Positions 11,683 to 21,390 of a stretch of DNA of 64,000 nucleotides are shown here, one piece after another (position 1 is the first letter of the stretch; each line of letters opens with the position of its first letter). The stretch covers positions 65,970,605 to 66,034,604 of the forward strand of contig CM077643.1 in assembly GCA_039707465.1 (NCBI GenBank), read 5' to 3'. A program made the position numbers and the translations under genes. This DNA comes from Rhabdophis nuchalis (lineage: Eukaryota; Chordata; Lepidosauria; Squamata; Natricidae). The notes beneath the pieces were generated by a model that was given only the letters and a program-made list of their open reading frames with translations, searched no databases and was not told the DNA's origin.

Positions 11683-12289
11683 ATATCAGAAGAAAGGAAT
11701 ATTGTTAAGTATAACTTTATTTTTCAGATGTTTTTCTTTCAACCATTTTGCTGTTGACTTTCTGTATTCTTGCCCCACTTTCCTTTGGGATCAAGCAACC
11801 AGATACTCTTATTTCTGTTGTATTAACATCTCTTCCAGCTATTTGTAGTCTCCTACTGAGAGACTGATGAAGGTTTTTAAAATGTGATATTAAGTTGTAA
11901 GTGGAATGGATGTAGTGCCTTAAAAATCAAGGTGATTTAGTCACAATATGAATTGTTAGGAAAAAATAAAGAATATCTTTAAATCAAGATTCTAGTTTGC
12001 ACTTTCAATATTTCTTTTAAAAGATTCATTGCAGTTGCTAGCTCTGTTTTGATTGTTTTTACATCTAAATAAAAAGGCATACTCTGGTTATGTTCACATG
12101 TTACACTGAAGTACACTGAACCAAAAACTAATCAACCATATCTTAGCCTAATATCCAGAAATAGGACAAATTCATATGTTATTAACTTATAGAAAACTGA
12201 AGTGAGTTAATTATGGTTAGGCTAACCAGTATAAAATATATTGTACAAAGATATATTCTCTATGTTTTAAAAAAAAGCATGCAGTTAGT

Positions 12290-12720
12290 CTGTGACTCAT
12301 AACCAAAATCTGGGCTCCATTATGGTTGTAAGTTGTCGTAATAGTAAGTTGAGGCATCATGTGATTGAACTGAATTTTATGACTCTTTTTATGATGTTCC
12401 TAAAGCAATTCACTGTTGGTAAGTGGTTAAGTGAATCACATCATTAGCGGAATCCAGCATATACAATGGGTACTTTTTGTCATTTTCTGTTGGAAAATGA
12501 CAAAAAGTCTCAAATTGTGTCACATGACTGTTGGTTGTTTTAGTCAGTTGTAAATGTGTATGGTTGCTAAATGCCTAAAATGCAGTCATGTGATGTGATG
12601 TGTTTGTGTATGTCTGATGGTAACTTTCAAGGATAGGCAATAAGTAGCTGTTTTGAAATCCAGCCTAACTTGGAATGGTCATAATGCAACTATAAGTTGA
12701 GGACTATCTATCTGTACAAC
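12290..12720. mobile_element. MITE related to the GGTAGTCCT family, copy b
   Basis: The right end reads ATAAGTTGAGGACTATCTAT (to about 12,716). The inside contains CACTGTTGGTAAGTGGTTAAG, CACATGACTG and GCAGTCATGTGATG blocks typical of these elements. The left end is poorly defined. A perfect 16-bp hairpin lies at 12,472-12,508. Confidence 0.55.
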
Positions 12721-12722
12721 AT

Positions 12723-13438
12723 ATTCCATATAGATAGTGTTATCTGGGCCATGAAACTGTGTTTCTCCAAGGGATGGGAATGTTTGGACTACAAGTTCTA
12801 GGATTCTCAGCAACATTGTCTACGTTAGGTAGGATATGAGTTTGAGGATTTCTAGTTAAACTCAAATATTGGCTTGGGAACATTATGTTACACTCAATTT
12901 ACATCCACAAACAATGTATTCATTTTTAGACCAAGCATCTAGATTTTCTTTTTTTTATGCTATTAGTTACAATAGTGCTAAGGTGCTAGTAATCCCAGTT
13001 CATAAATTGAAGACCAAACAAATTGCAGAGCTCATTTAATTAGCATCCATAAAATAAGAATGTATGGCCTCAGTGACATATGCCTTGATACTTTTGGGGT
13101 CAAACTTGATGCATTACCAATGTTTTTCTTTTTACTAAGCCTTGAAAAATACTTTTCCTTACTTGGAAGAAAAGCATTTTTTTTGTATTTCTTGTACTTA
13201 ACATGTAAGTTTACAAATCTGATAATTTTAACTGCACTTTACTGTAAAATAATACTATTAAGCTTGGTTCACGGACTCCATTTTGAAGAGATAATCAATC
13301 ATTGCTTTACTTGTGCCCAGAACTATCAATCTTGTTTGCTTAACTCTTCAGATGGTAGGCAGAATAGAAATATTATAAATAAATTGGTTTTATGAGTTGA
13401 AAACCATGTTTTGAAAAATGTATAATGTGGAACACCAT
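12723..13438. other. Intronic DNA, nothing recognised
   Basis: AT-rich. An open frame of about 110 codons at 13,060-13,395 has unbiased, repeat-free but non-protein-like composition and no recognisable domain. Confidence 0.45.
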
Positions 13439-13439
13439 A

Positions 13440-13787
13440 TGGGTATCCCTCAATTTACAACGGTTTGTTTAGCAAACATTTGACGTTACAATGGCATTGA
13501 AAAAGTTCCCCCATGGTCATATGATCAATATTTGAATGCTTGGCAACTGGTTCATATTTATGACATTTGCAGTGTCCTAGGATCATGTGATTACCTTTTG
13601 CAACCTTTTGACAAAGTCCACGGGAAGCCAGATTCATGTAACAACTGTGTTACTAATTTGACAACTGCTGTGATTCACTTAACAAATGTTTCAGGAAAAA
13701 TGGAGCAAAACTCACTTAACAAATGTCTTGCTTAACAACTTGAATTTTGGGCTCAGTTGTGATTGTAAGTCAAGGACTATCTATACT
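13440..13787 (+). mobile_element. MITE, GGTAGTCCT-end family, copy c
   Basis: Nearly full-length copy. The left end is GGGTATCCCTCAATTTACAA; the body has GCTTGGCAACTGGTTCATAT, ATGATCAATA, CACGGGAAGCCAGATTCA and CACTTAACAAATGTTTCAGG. The right end is TGTAAGTCAAGGACTATCTA. This is the clearest copy for building a consensus. Confidence 0.8.
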
Positions 13788-14265
13788 ATGTTTGAATGAT
13801 TCCATTATGGAGTCTAATTTCCATGATATTATAATGGATGTAAGATGTTATACAACCTTATCTTATGCATTTATGTTGTCTTTAAATATTTTTCTGTTAA
13901 CCATTGTGTGAAATAAGGTAATTGAGGAAAAATAAAAAAGAGTAAGAATTTTATGAAATCCTTCCTTATGAGTAAAGTAGAATAGAAATAGAAGCAACAT
14001 ATGCCACTGGATTTTCTTTTACTTTATATACTTCTTGACTTTTATAACATTTGTAGTGGTAAAATGGTTAAAAATCTTTTTATCCAAAGTTGTTATTTCC
14101 CTAACTGCCTTGTTTTATTTTTGTTGCAAAGTGTAATCGTAGTTTGAAAACTAGTTTATCTTTATTCAGAATTTGAGCCATGTAATTCCTAAAATAGAAG
14201 CTCATAATTTGATTTGGGCATGTCTAAAGATTTTTTTAACATGCAACTCAAAATTTCTCCAAAAT

Positions 14266-14306
<41 letters not shown>

Positions 14307-14307
14307 C
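14266..14307. repeat. (CAA)n microsatellite
   Basis: Fourteen or so uninterrupted CAA/AAC units lie directly upstream of the R4/Dong-like LINE fragment. Confidence 0.95.
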
Positions 14308-15756
14308 TATGCAGTTTGGAATTGACAAATGTGCAACAATGGCATCCAAAGCAGGCAAGGTCATAGAAGATGATGGAATAGAACTTGAGAATTGAAGAAA
14401 TGATAAAGGCAGTAAAACCAGAAGAAGGCTACAAGTACTTGGGGATTTTAGAGGCCTCTGACTTAATGCATAATGAAGTCAAGGAATTAACTTCAACCAA
14501 GTACATTCGATGAATCCACAAGATATTAAAGTTCAAATTGAGTGGAGGAAACATCATAAAAGCCATAAATACCTGGGCTATACCTGTGATTTGATACTCT
14601 GCAGGAATAATTGACTGGACCCAGATGGAGTTGGACAATTTGGACAGAAAAATGAGGAAGCTTATGACAATGAATTATGCTTTGCACCCTAAAAGTGATG
14701 TTGACTGATTATATCTACCAAGAACAAGGTGGTCAAGGACTCCTACAAGTAAAGCAGACTGTGGAAGAAGAAAGACACAACTTGAATGATTACATCCAGA
14801 AAAGTGAAGAATCAATGATTAAGGAAGTAAATAAAGGCCTTTTAAAGACAACTAAGTCAAAAGCTGAATATAAGAAAGAAGTAATTGAGAAACGAGCTGA
14901 AAATTGGAAAAGGAAAGCTATGCATAGCCAATAGTTGCAAAGTATTGAAGGCAAAGCTGACCAAAAACTAACTTGGAACTGGTTAAGATCGGGAGTACTG
15001 AAAAAAGAAACCGAAGGCTTTATTTAGGCAGCTCAAGAACAAGATTTAGCTACAAATTGCATGAAGGCAAAAATTCAACATGTTACCACCAACAGCAAAT
15101 GTCGCCTCTGTAATGAGAAAGATGAGACAGTTGACCACCTGATCAGTGGGTGCAGCAAAACTTCACAAACTGACTACCTACAATGCCATGACCGTGTTGC
15201 TAAGATCATTCACTGGAAATTGTGGCAGAAGTTTGGATTTGCAAACAGCAAAAATCACTGGGAACATCAGGTTGAGAAAGTTTTAGAGAATGAGAAAGTC
15301 AAGATCTTGTGGGACTTCAGAATTTAGACTGACAGGCACTTGTCCTACAACACACCTGATATAACAATAATTGAAAAGAAAAAAGTATGGTTCATTGACA
15401 TTGCAATACCTGGTGATGCACAAATTGAAAATAAGCAGCAAGAAAAAAATCACAAAATACCGGGACTTGCAAATTGAAGTTGAGCGACTGTGGAAGAGAA
15501 AGTCGTGTGTTGTCCCGATTGTGATTGGAGCCCTTGGAGCAATACCTAGGGGACTGCCTCGCTATATGGAGGTTCTAGGTTTTCCGGACTTGAGCATTCT
15601 ACTCTACAAAGGGGCCACCCTGCTTGGAACAGCTTATATCCTCCGACGTTACCTTGACAGTTCCTAGGTCCTTGGTTAGGACTCGAGCTGTTGAGCTACC
15701 AACCAGCCCCAAAGGCTGTGAATCTCACCAAAGATTAACCACAGAATAATAATAGC
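14308..15756 (+). mobile_element. R4/Dong-like LINE, 3' half, degenerate
   Basis: A non-LTR retrotransposon fragment begins just after the reverse transcriptase active site (FGIDKCA then YKYLGILE, 14,311-14,455). It continues through the RT thumb (AINTWAIPV, RKMRKLMTMNYALHPKSDVD, QGGQGLLQV, 14,560-14,760). A zinc-binding CRLC...H...C cluster follows at 15,100-15,156, then a restriction-like endonuclease core with TPDIT and WFIDIAIPGD (about 15,350-15,418) and the closing block VPIVIGALGAIPRGLPRYME (about 15,510-15,570). Endonuclease C-terminal to RT is the layout of R2/R4-clade LINEs, unlike L1, L2 or CR1. Several stops (for example TAG at 15,325) and frame changes make it a pseudogene. The 3' end lies in GAATAATAATAG near 15,746-15,756. 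Orientation is the same as FOXN3. Confidence 0.8.
15061..15420 (+). pseudogene. R4-clade zinc knuckle and PD-(D/E)XK endonuclease remnant
   Basis: In one frame, residues read CRLCNEKDETVDHLISGC, the C-x2-C-x7-H-x4-C-type knuckle. An in-frame TAG (15,325-15,327) follows, then PDITII...WFIDIAIPGD, which carries the PD and D residues of the restriction-like fold. In living R2/R4-clade elements this domain nicks the target DNA. The frame is lost near 15,460 and resumes in the next frame for the closing RT-tail block. It is broken and cannot be functional. Confidence 0.75.
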
Positions 15757-15759
15757 AAA

Positions 15760-16740
15760 ACGTAGCCCCAGATTAAGTTATACATAACATCCAAAATCTC
15801 TTTAGCATTTGAATTAATGTTTCCCCCCTTTTTCTTTTCTTTTAAGCTTTTTATTGTTTTGGCAGTTCAGACTCAGTTTTGTTCAACTGAAACTTTTCAG
15901 TAATTTAATGTTCTGTTGAAATTCATTAGAACTTTCTGTTTCAGAAAGAGCAAATTGAGGTACACAAAAATTAAATGGGAAACAAATACTCATTTAATTT
16001 AGACTTCTCTTTATAATTTGTCTGATTATCCTGAGTATCTGTATTTGTATGCACTTTGTATGCTATAAAACATTTGGGATGCTGCAAGAGCTGGTGCAGC
16101 GAGGACCTTCTTTTTTAAAGCAAACTCTTGAAAATGGCTTGCATTAACTTTGATTTTAAGAAAATAGGATGTTTCTGCTTGTCTTTTTCTTGTTAGATTT
16201 GTTCCAAAGAGTTTAAGGATATTTCCAGGAGAACAGAGGTGGGAGGTAAGCTATAGTAGAAAGGAAAAATTTCTAGAATCAAGAACACCCCCCCCCCACT
16301 TGCTCTAACATCTTTTATTTATCCTTTGTCAATCCTGATGTTTGATCCAAATGTTTTAAGGAACTCTAAGAATATTGGTTTGTCCTTTTGATATATTTGA
16401 GTGCAACAAGTTATATTAAACCTAAGGTTTAGCTATACGGGGATAGGCAGAACTGTTAAAGTGAGCAGGCTACAAGAGTTTTTAAATTGTATATAGATTC
16501 AGTCTCTACTTAAACAGCAAGAAAAAATCTTACAGAACTGATCTGTAAACAGATTGAATTGCGAGTAGCAAAAGTTACAAAAGAAAAGTAAGTGGATAAG
16601 CATATGAATAAGTTTGGTCTACTGTGAATTAAGCCAGATAAGATATTTTTGCTACAGCCTGTTTCACAGCTGTAGTCTCATGCCTTTCTGATAGTTTACC
16701 TTTAAAGAAAAGGAAGTTGCTATCACTGTTTGGAGTGTTG
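15760..16740. other. Intronic DNA, nothing recognised
   Basis: Unique-looking AT-rich sequence with a short C-run at about 16,290. Confidence 0.45.
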
Positions 16741-16749
16741 CTTACTCCT

Positions 16750-16878
16750 GTCCAGTGGAGTTTCCCAATGGGGAAGCAACTAACCTATCAACTCCAGTGA
16801 TTCACTTAACAAATGTCTCATTTAGCAATAGAAAGTTTGGGCTCAATTGTGATTGTAAATTGAGCACTACCTGTACTT
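16750..16878 (+). mobile_element. MITE, GGTAGTCCT-end family, right-half copy d
   Basis: Contains CCAATGGGGAAGC, CAGTGATTCACTTAACAAAT, TTTGGGCTCAATTGTGATTG and the end TAAATTGAGCACTACCTGTA, matching the right half of copy c. The left half is missing. Confidence 0.7.
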
Positions 16879-16879
16879 G

Positions 16880-17945
16880 CAAAATTATACTTTAAAATCC
16901 TTTTAGCTCTGGGGATTTGAAGGCCTTTGTAAACTGATGTTGATTCTTACGACTTTTTTCCACTTATGAACATTATTTTCACTTTTGTAATAATACGTAA
17001 AAGAAATGCTTCTTGGGTTTGGAATGCTTTGTTATTTTATAAATTCAGTGGCAAGGCACACTTTAAATACTCATTGAATAAAGCAACATTGGTTAGAGGT
17101 ATACACTGTATTAAATCATAGGGTTATACAATATGCTAGGTAAAAACTGTATCATGACTTGATCTATTATATGAATTTAACAAATCTCATGCAAAATGTT
17201 TCACTCGGTTTAAAACCTATATTCACTTGTTGGAAGACGACTTTTTCTGAGCTGCAACTTCCTCTAGCTTAATGCCTGTATTTTGAGGACTAGTGTTTGC
17301 ACTGTAATGAGAGTCTCAGAATTATTTAGTTGGACAATATAGTTTGGAAAAGTTTAAGTGATAATAAGATAATAAGATTTTCCTGTAGTTAAATGTTTTT
17401 AAAATGTGGTATTTATTTAAAACATTTTTACTCTTCAGTTAAAAAAATACATGTATTACGAAAAGCAGTGACATAATAGACCTAGTCATCAAAAATAAAC
17501 TTAAAAATACACTGTTTGAGAGCAAGCTTGGAAAGGGAAGGTAAAATGAAGAAAATTGAAGCTCAAGCAGTAATTCCTAATATTAAAGCATAAGTAGACC
17601 CCATCCAGATCAGATCAAAGGCCAGCACTCTCTTTCCATGTGATAGAAGTATGTGAGCTGGAATAGAGACAATTCAGGTAGCATTGTGAAAGGCATCCAT
17701 TAGATAACAGTTCTTGAATGACCAAACTCTCTTTAATTACCAGTAGAATTGCTCAGCTTCTCCTCTTGAACTACTTTATGCTGTCTGGTGGAATCACTTT
17801 TCTTAAAATAGTGCAGAGAATAACTGTGTTTTTCAAGCTATGAAAACTCTATTATGGCATTGCATATATTAGTAGCTTGCAAAAATTGACCAGTCTCGTA
17901 GACTTTACAAAGAAAAAGAAAAACAAATATATTTTGTGCTAAGCA
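16880..17945. other. Intronic DNA, nothing recognised
   Basis: No repeat family or exon seen. Confidence 0.45.
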
Positions 17946-17947
17946 TG

Positions 17948-17964
17948 AAAAAGGGACCATCCAA
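17948..17964 (+). repeat. Target-site duplication (left) of ORF1-only L1 copy 1
   Basis: AAAAAGGGACCATCCAA, repeated exactly at 20,134-20,150. Confidence 0.95.
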
Positions 17965-18788
17965 CTTTGCTTCCGGTTTCCGAAGGCGACGGACGCGCTT
18001 CGTCCGCCGCTTGCTGCACCGGTGGGCTCCTTCGGGAGCACAGGAGGTTCTGGAGGAAACTCCTGCTGTAAGGGCGGCTCGCTGGGAGCCCCCAATCTGG
18101 TGGCAGCTGGTGAAGTGCTCCCAGCCTCGCCCCAGGAGCTGGTGAGCAGAAGGGGGGGGCAAATCTTGCCTCTTCGCTGGATGGATCCTGGGAACAACAA
18201 ACCGAATGAAAAGAGTAGCTGAAATGCCGGAGATGGAGGGCTATCCCTAATCTCTTGGACTGCTGATGAAGGATAAGAGACAGGATACCCTGAGTTCCAG
18301 TTCAATTAATTTTAAATGGAGATTAGGGGGGGTTTCTTCTTTTTAACCTCCCCTCGGACGAAGCGGCATTTAAACGATCTCTCTCCATAATGGAATGGAG
18401 AGAGAAAAGGGACTAACTTGCTATTTGAATCAACTATGGGGAAAAATGCAACTTTCACTTTTCTTCCTGTGAAAGGGTGAGGCAAGATGGCTCCTCTTTG
18501 TTCTCTGTTTATAACTTCTCTACTCCCATGAAGTTTTTCCCTCCGTAACTTCAAATTTTCTTTCCCTTTAACATCTCCCCAAAAGCTCTCTTTGTCTCTT
18601 CTACTACGTGGACTCCTAGATGTGGATTATATGTTTTTTCCTTTTTTTTTTCAATGCACCTTTAAAACTTGAGACAGTGAAGGAGAATTGGATTTTTTTA
18701 TTATTATTTGGATTGCTCTGATATCTCGACCTGTCCCGGCGGTCTGCTCCTTTGACGCTATTTTTCTTAGTAATTTTGAACTGAGACA

Positions 18789-19893
18789 ATGGGTCCTAAA
18801 AAACCGCCCACCGGAAAATCAACATCTGCCCCTTCCTCAGCAGTCTCCAGCCCGAGCATGCAACAGTCGAAGATTACTTCATTATTACAGAAAGAATCTG
18901 CTGGAGAGAGTTCGCAGGAACTGTCGGTTACCCAAATGTTTCAGGAGCTTATGAGAAACATGAATAAATTGCAGAAAGAGATGGCAGACTTTAAAATAGG
19001 ACTCACAGAAACACAACAAACTACAACGGACAATAAACAAAGAATTATGACGTTGGAGAGGGGAGTAGCTGAGAGGGGAAAGAGTTTAAGGAAATTCGAA
19101 AGGGAAATTTAGAATTAGGAATTTACATGTCTAAAATAGAATTTGAAAGAATGTCTTTTTTCCTTAGGTTCCAGAACATACCAGAGACAGAAAATGAAGA
19201 TCTTAAAGATGTTATGAGTACAATATTAGCAGAATACCTTAAAAGAGATAAAGAACAACTCTGGTGGGATATGGACCTGGTCTATAGAATTAATTCAGCA
19301 TATGCTAGAACTCACAATGTCCCAAGAGAGGTCCATGTTAAATTTCTTAGGAGGTCCACGAGGGATGAGATATTGGGGCCCCAAAGGGGAGACCGTTAAG
19401 GTATCAAGACAAAGAAATAGCCATTTTGTAACAAATTCTGAAAAAAATTAGGGAAACAAGAAGGAAATACTCCTTCTTGTCTAAGAAATTATATAATAAA
19501 GGAATTTGGTTCAAATGGTTATTGCCAGAGGGAATGCTGATCTTCTGGGGGGGGGGGGTAGGACAAGAATAGTTTTAAATTTGGGTTTTTTAAATTCGGT
19601 TTTTAGCGCAGGGTCTATTAGAATAAGTTTTTTAAAATTTTATATGTTTTATATGTGTTTTAACATCCCTGTGCGCCGCCCTGGGTCCGTTTGGAGAAGG
19701 GCGGGGTATAAATTTAATAAAATAAAATAAAAAATAAAAAATAAGAATTAAAACATTAAATGAGGCAGATGCCTTCTTTCAAAAGCACTCCTCTCTCCTA
19801 GAGGACAGAGATGGGGGAACGAAAGGGGCGACGGCCCCACCTGGTGACAAGGAAGAAGAAGCAATAGCAAAAAGGCTCAGATCACAAAAATGA
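18789..19893 (+). pseudogene. L1-type ORF1 protein, frameshifted and interrupted
   Basis: ORF1p of L1 elements is an RNA-binding trimer with an N-terminal coiled coil, an RRM and a C-terminal domain. Here the start MGPKKPPTGKSTSAPSS leads into a Ser-rich head and heptad-rich stretch (FQELMRNMNKLQKEMADFK) to about 19,112. A frameshift near 19,110-19,126 then separates it from the RRM block SFFLRFQNIPE...VYRINSAYAR (19,127-19,399). A stop follows, and then the nested LINE insertion at 19,571-19,742. The tail resumes with ADAFFQKHSSLLED-like sequence and ends KRLRSQK-stop at 19,891, as in copy 2. It is not functional as it stands. Confidence 0.8.
19571..19742 (+). mobile_element. Nested LINE 3'-end insertion inside ORF1
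   Basis: Comparison with copy 2, which reads straight through GTAAGAATTAAAACA, shows extra sequence here flanked by AAGAAT at 19,565-19,570 and 19,743-19,748. The insert has TTTTTAGCGCAGGG, GCCGCCCTGGGTCCGTTTGG and GGCGGGGTATAAATTTAATA, followed by an (AAAAT)n tail. It shares this 3' UTR layout with the LINE at 1,110-1,300, so it is a very short 5'-truncated copy of the same LINE group. Confidence 0.8.
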
Positions 19894-20133
19894 TTTTATC
19901 TGAAATGTTATTGTAACTGTCGATACAATAGAAAATGGCAAAGAAAGAGATAATTGAACATATGGTTGACACAATGTAAACTCTGTATATGCTTATCCGT
20001 TATTTTTAAAATTGTAAATTTTGAGGTCTGGGAGGATTGCCATCACCAGCATGAGAGCTACCAAAATTTTATATACACCCTATTCCTTTTTCCCATGTAT
20101 ATTTTGAAAACCAATAAAACTTTTTGGAAAAAT

Positions 20134-20150
20134 AAAAAGGGACCATCCAA
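20134..20150 (+). repeat. Target-site duplication (right) of ORF1-only L1 copy 1
   Basis: Exact repeat of 17,948-17,964. Confidence 0.95.
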
Positions 20151-21055
20151 TCTGGTGTTTATCTGCGGAAAAGGGATATGGTGTTCCTTGCCTGGCTAGC
20201 CTGCTGAATGCTTAGATGCAATTTCTGGTTGCCTGTGGCTACCAGTTTAAAGGACTTAAATACAAGGCTATGGGGAATACTCACTGACATGTAAACTGCA
20301 GCATAGATATAGAGATATGAGATTGTTTTTAACAACATCTCTGAGAACAGACATCTGAATCCCAAAAGTTGCTTAAGCATCTAATGTGCTGGATGCTGTG
20401 AACCTCTGAAGGATAACGAGCATGGCAAAGATACAAGTAATAGAATAAATAGGTGCTGAAATACAACTTTTAGGAGTATTGTATAAACTACACTAAGATG
20501 CAATCGAGTGTTTTCTGGAAATTTCCTTACTTAAAACTGCCAAGGTGTGGGTGCTATCATTCATATAAAAATTTGAACAATTATTGCTTTTAATCTCAAG
20601 AATAAAAGCTTGATATATTGGATATGAGTGACTGATCTTACATTATGAGTTGGCCAAAGGAATTGTATCTCCTTTCTTTCAGTATTCTTCATATTTAGCA
20701 CAGGTTTTGTGCTATTAAGTTCAAAATCATGCTTCTTCTGTTTCATTTTTGTATTAGATCTACAGCTCCCAAAATTCCAGGCATTCATCCTGATTGTGAA
20801 TTATTGGAGTTGAAATTTGCAATATCTTAAGAGGGCATCAGCTTGGGAAAGGGGGATGGACCATATTTCCATATATAGTATTTCTATTTCATTGGGCAAT
20901 CTCATGTCTAAGACTTATAATGAAATGTTCCACTTTAAAATATCCATCTCCTCTGTTACCAACTGTAATTGGACCAGGAACTCTATTGCTTAAGTGATGC
21001 AGTTATTAGGCACATAATATGAATGCATTGACTTTGGATAACAGTTCTGGCAGTT
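20151..21055. other. Intronic DNA, nothing recognised
   Basis: No repeat or exon identified. Confidence 0.45.
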
Positions 21056-21059
21056 CTAG

Positions 21060-21390
21060 TTCACATTGTTAGGTAAACAATGTTGTTTACCCAACAAAGT
21101 TGTGCATTTGCAGTAATCTGCAGTCTGCAATTTCCAGACTGGTACTCCATTGACTTTTGCTTGTTGGAAACTGACAGGGAAATTTGCGAATGGCAGTCAT
21201 GTGATTGTAGGATACCTCAACATAATTGCAAACTTGTCACCAAGTGTCCAATCATGATTGCATAACTGTGGAAACATTGTGATGGCCAGAATGATGAGGA
21301 TCTAGCCTAAGTATCCTTGTTAAGTGCTGTTGTAACTTTGGATAGTTGCTGAACAAGTGGATATTAAATTAAAACTAACTGTATATATGC
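21060..21390. mobile_element. Decayed MITE related to the GGTAGTCCT family, copy e
   Basis: Family-like blocks include GGCAGTCATGTGATTG, TTGTCACCAAGTGTCCAATC, GTTAAGTGCTGTTGTAACTT and TAGTTGCTGAACAAG. Neither end is clean. Confidence 0.45.

Larger units (their letters stand above)
17965..20133 (+). mobile_element. Full-length ORF1-only L1-like retrotransposon (HAL1-like), copy 1
   Basis: The element is bounded by a perfect 17-bp target-site duplication, so both ends are known. It has a GC-rich 5' UTR (about 17,965-18,400) and a T-rich leader to 18,788. A single L1-type ORF1 follows (18,789-19,893), then a 3' UTR of about 240 bp ending CCAATAAAACTTTTTGGAAA and a short A-rich tail. There is no ORF2, hence no endonuclease or reverse transcriptase, between ORF1 and the tail, so it must have been mobilised in trans by an L1. 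The layout matches mammalian HAL1 (half-L1) elements. A 172-bp LINE 3' end is nested inside ORF1 (19,571-19,742); without it the element is about 2.0 kb. Copy 2 at 31,275-32,269 has the same ORF1-to-3'-UTR junction, so lack of ORF2 is a family trait rather than one deletion. Confidence 0.85.

Noticed and set aside
18688..18954. Overlapping plus-strand frame across the ORF1 start of the L1-like copy 1
   Set aside because: It is in another frame from the recognisable ORF1 and shows no domain.
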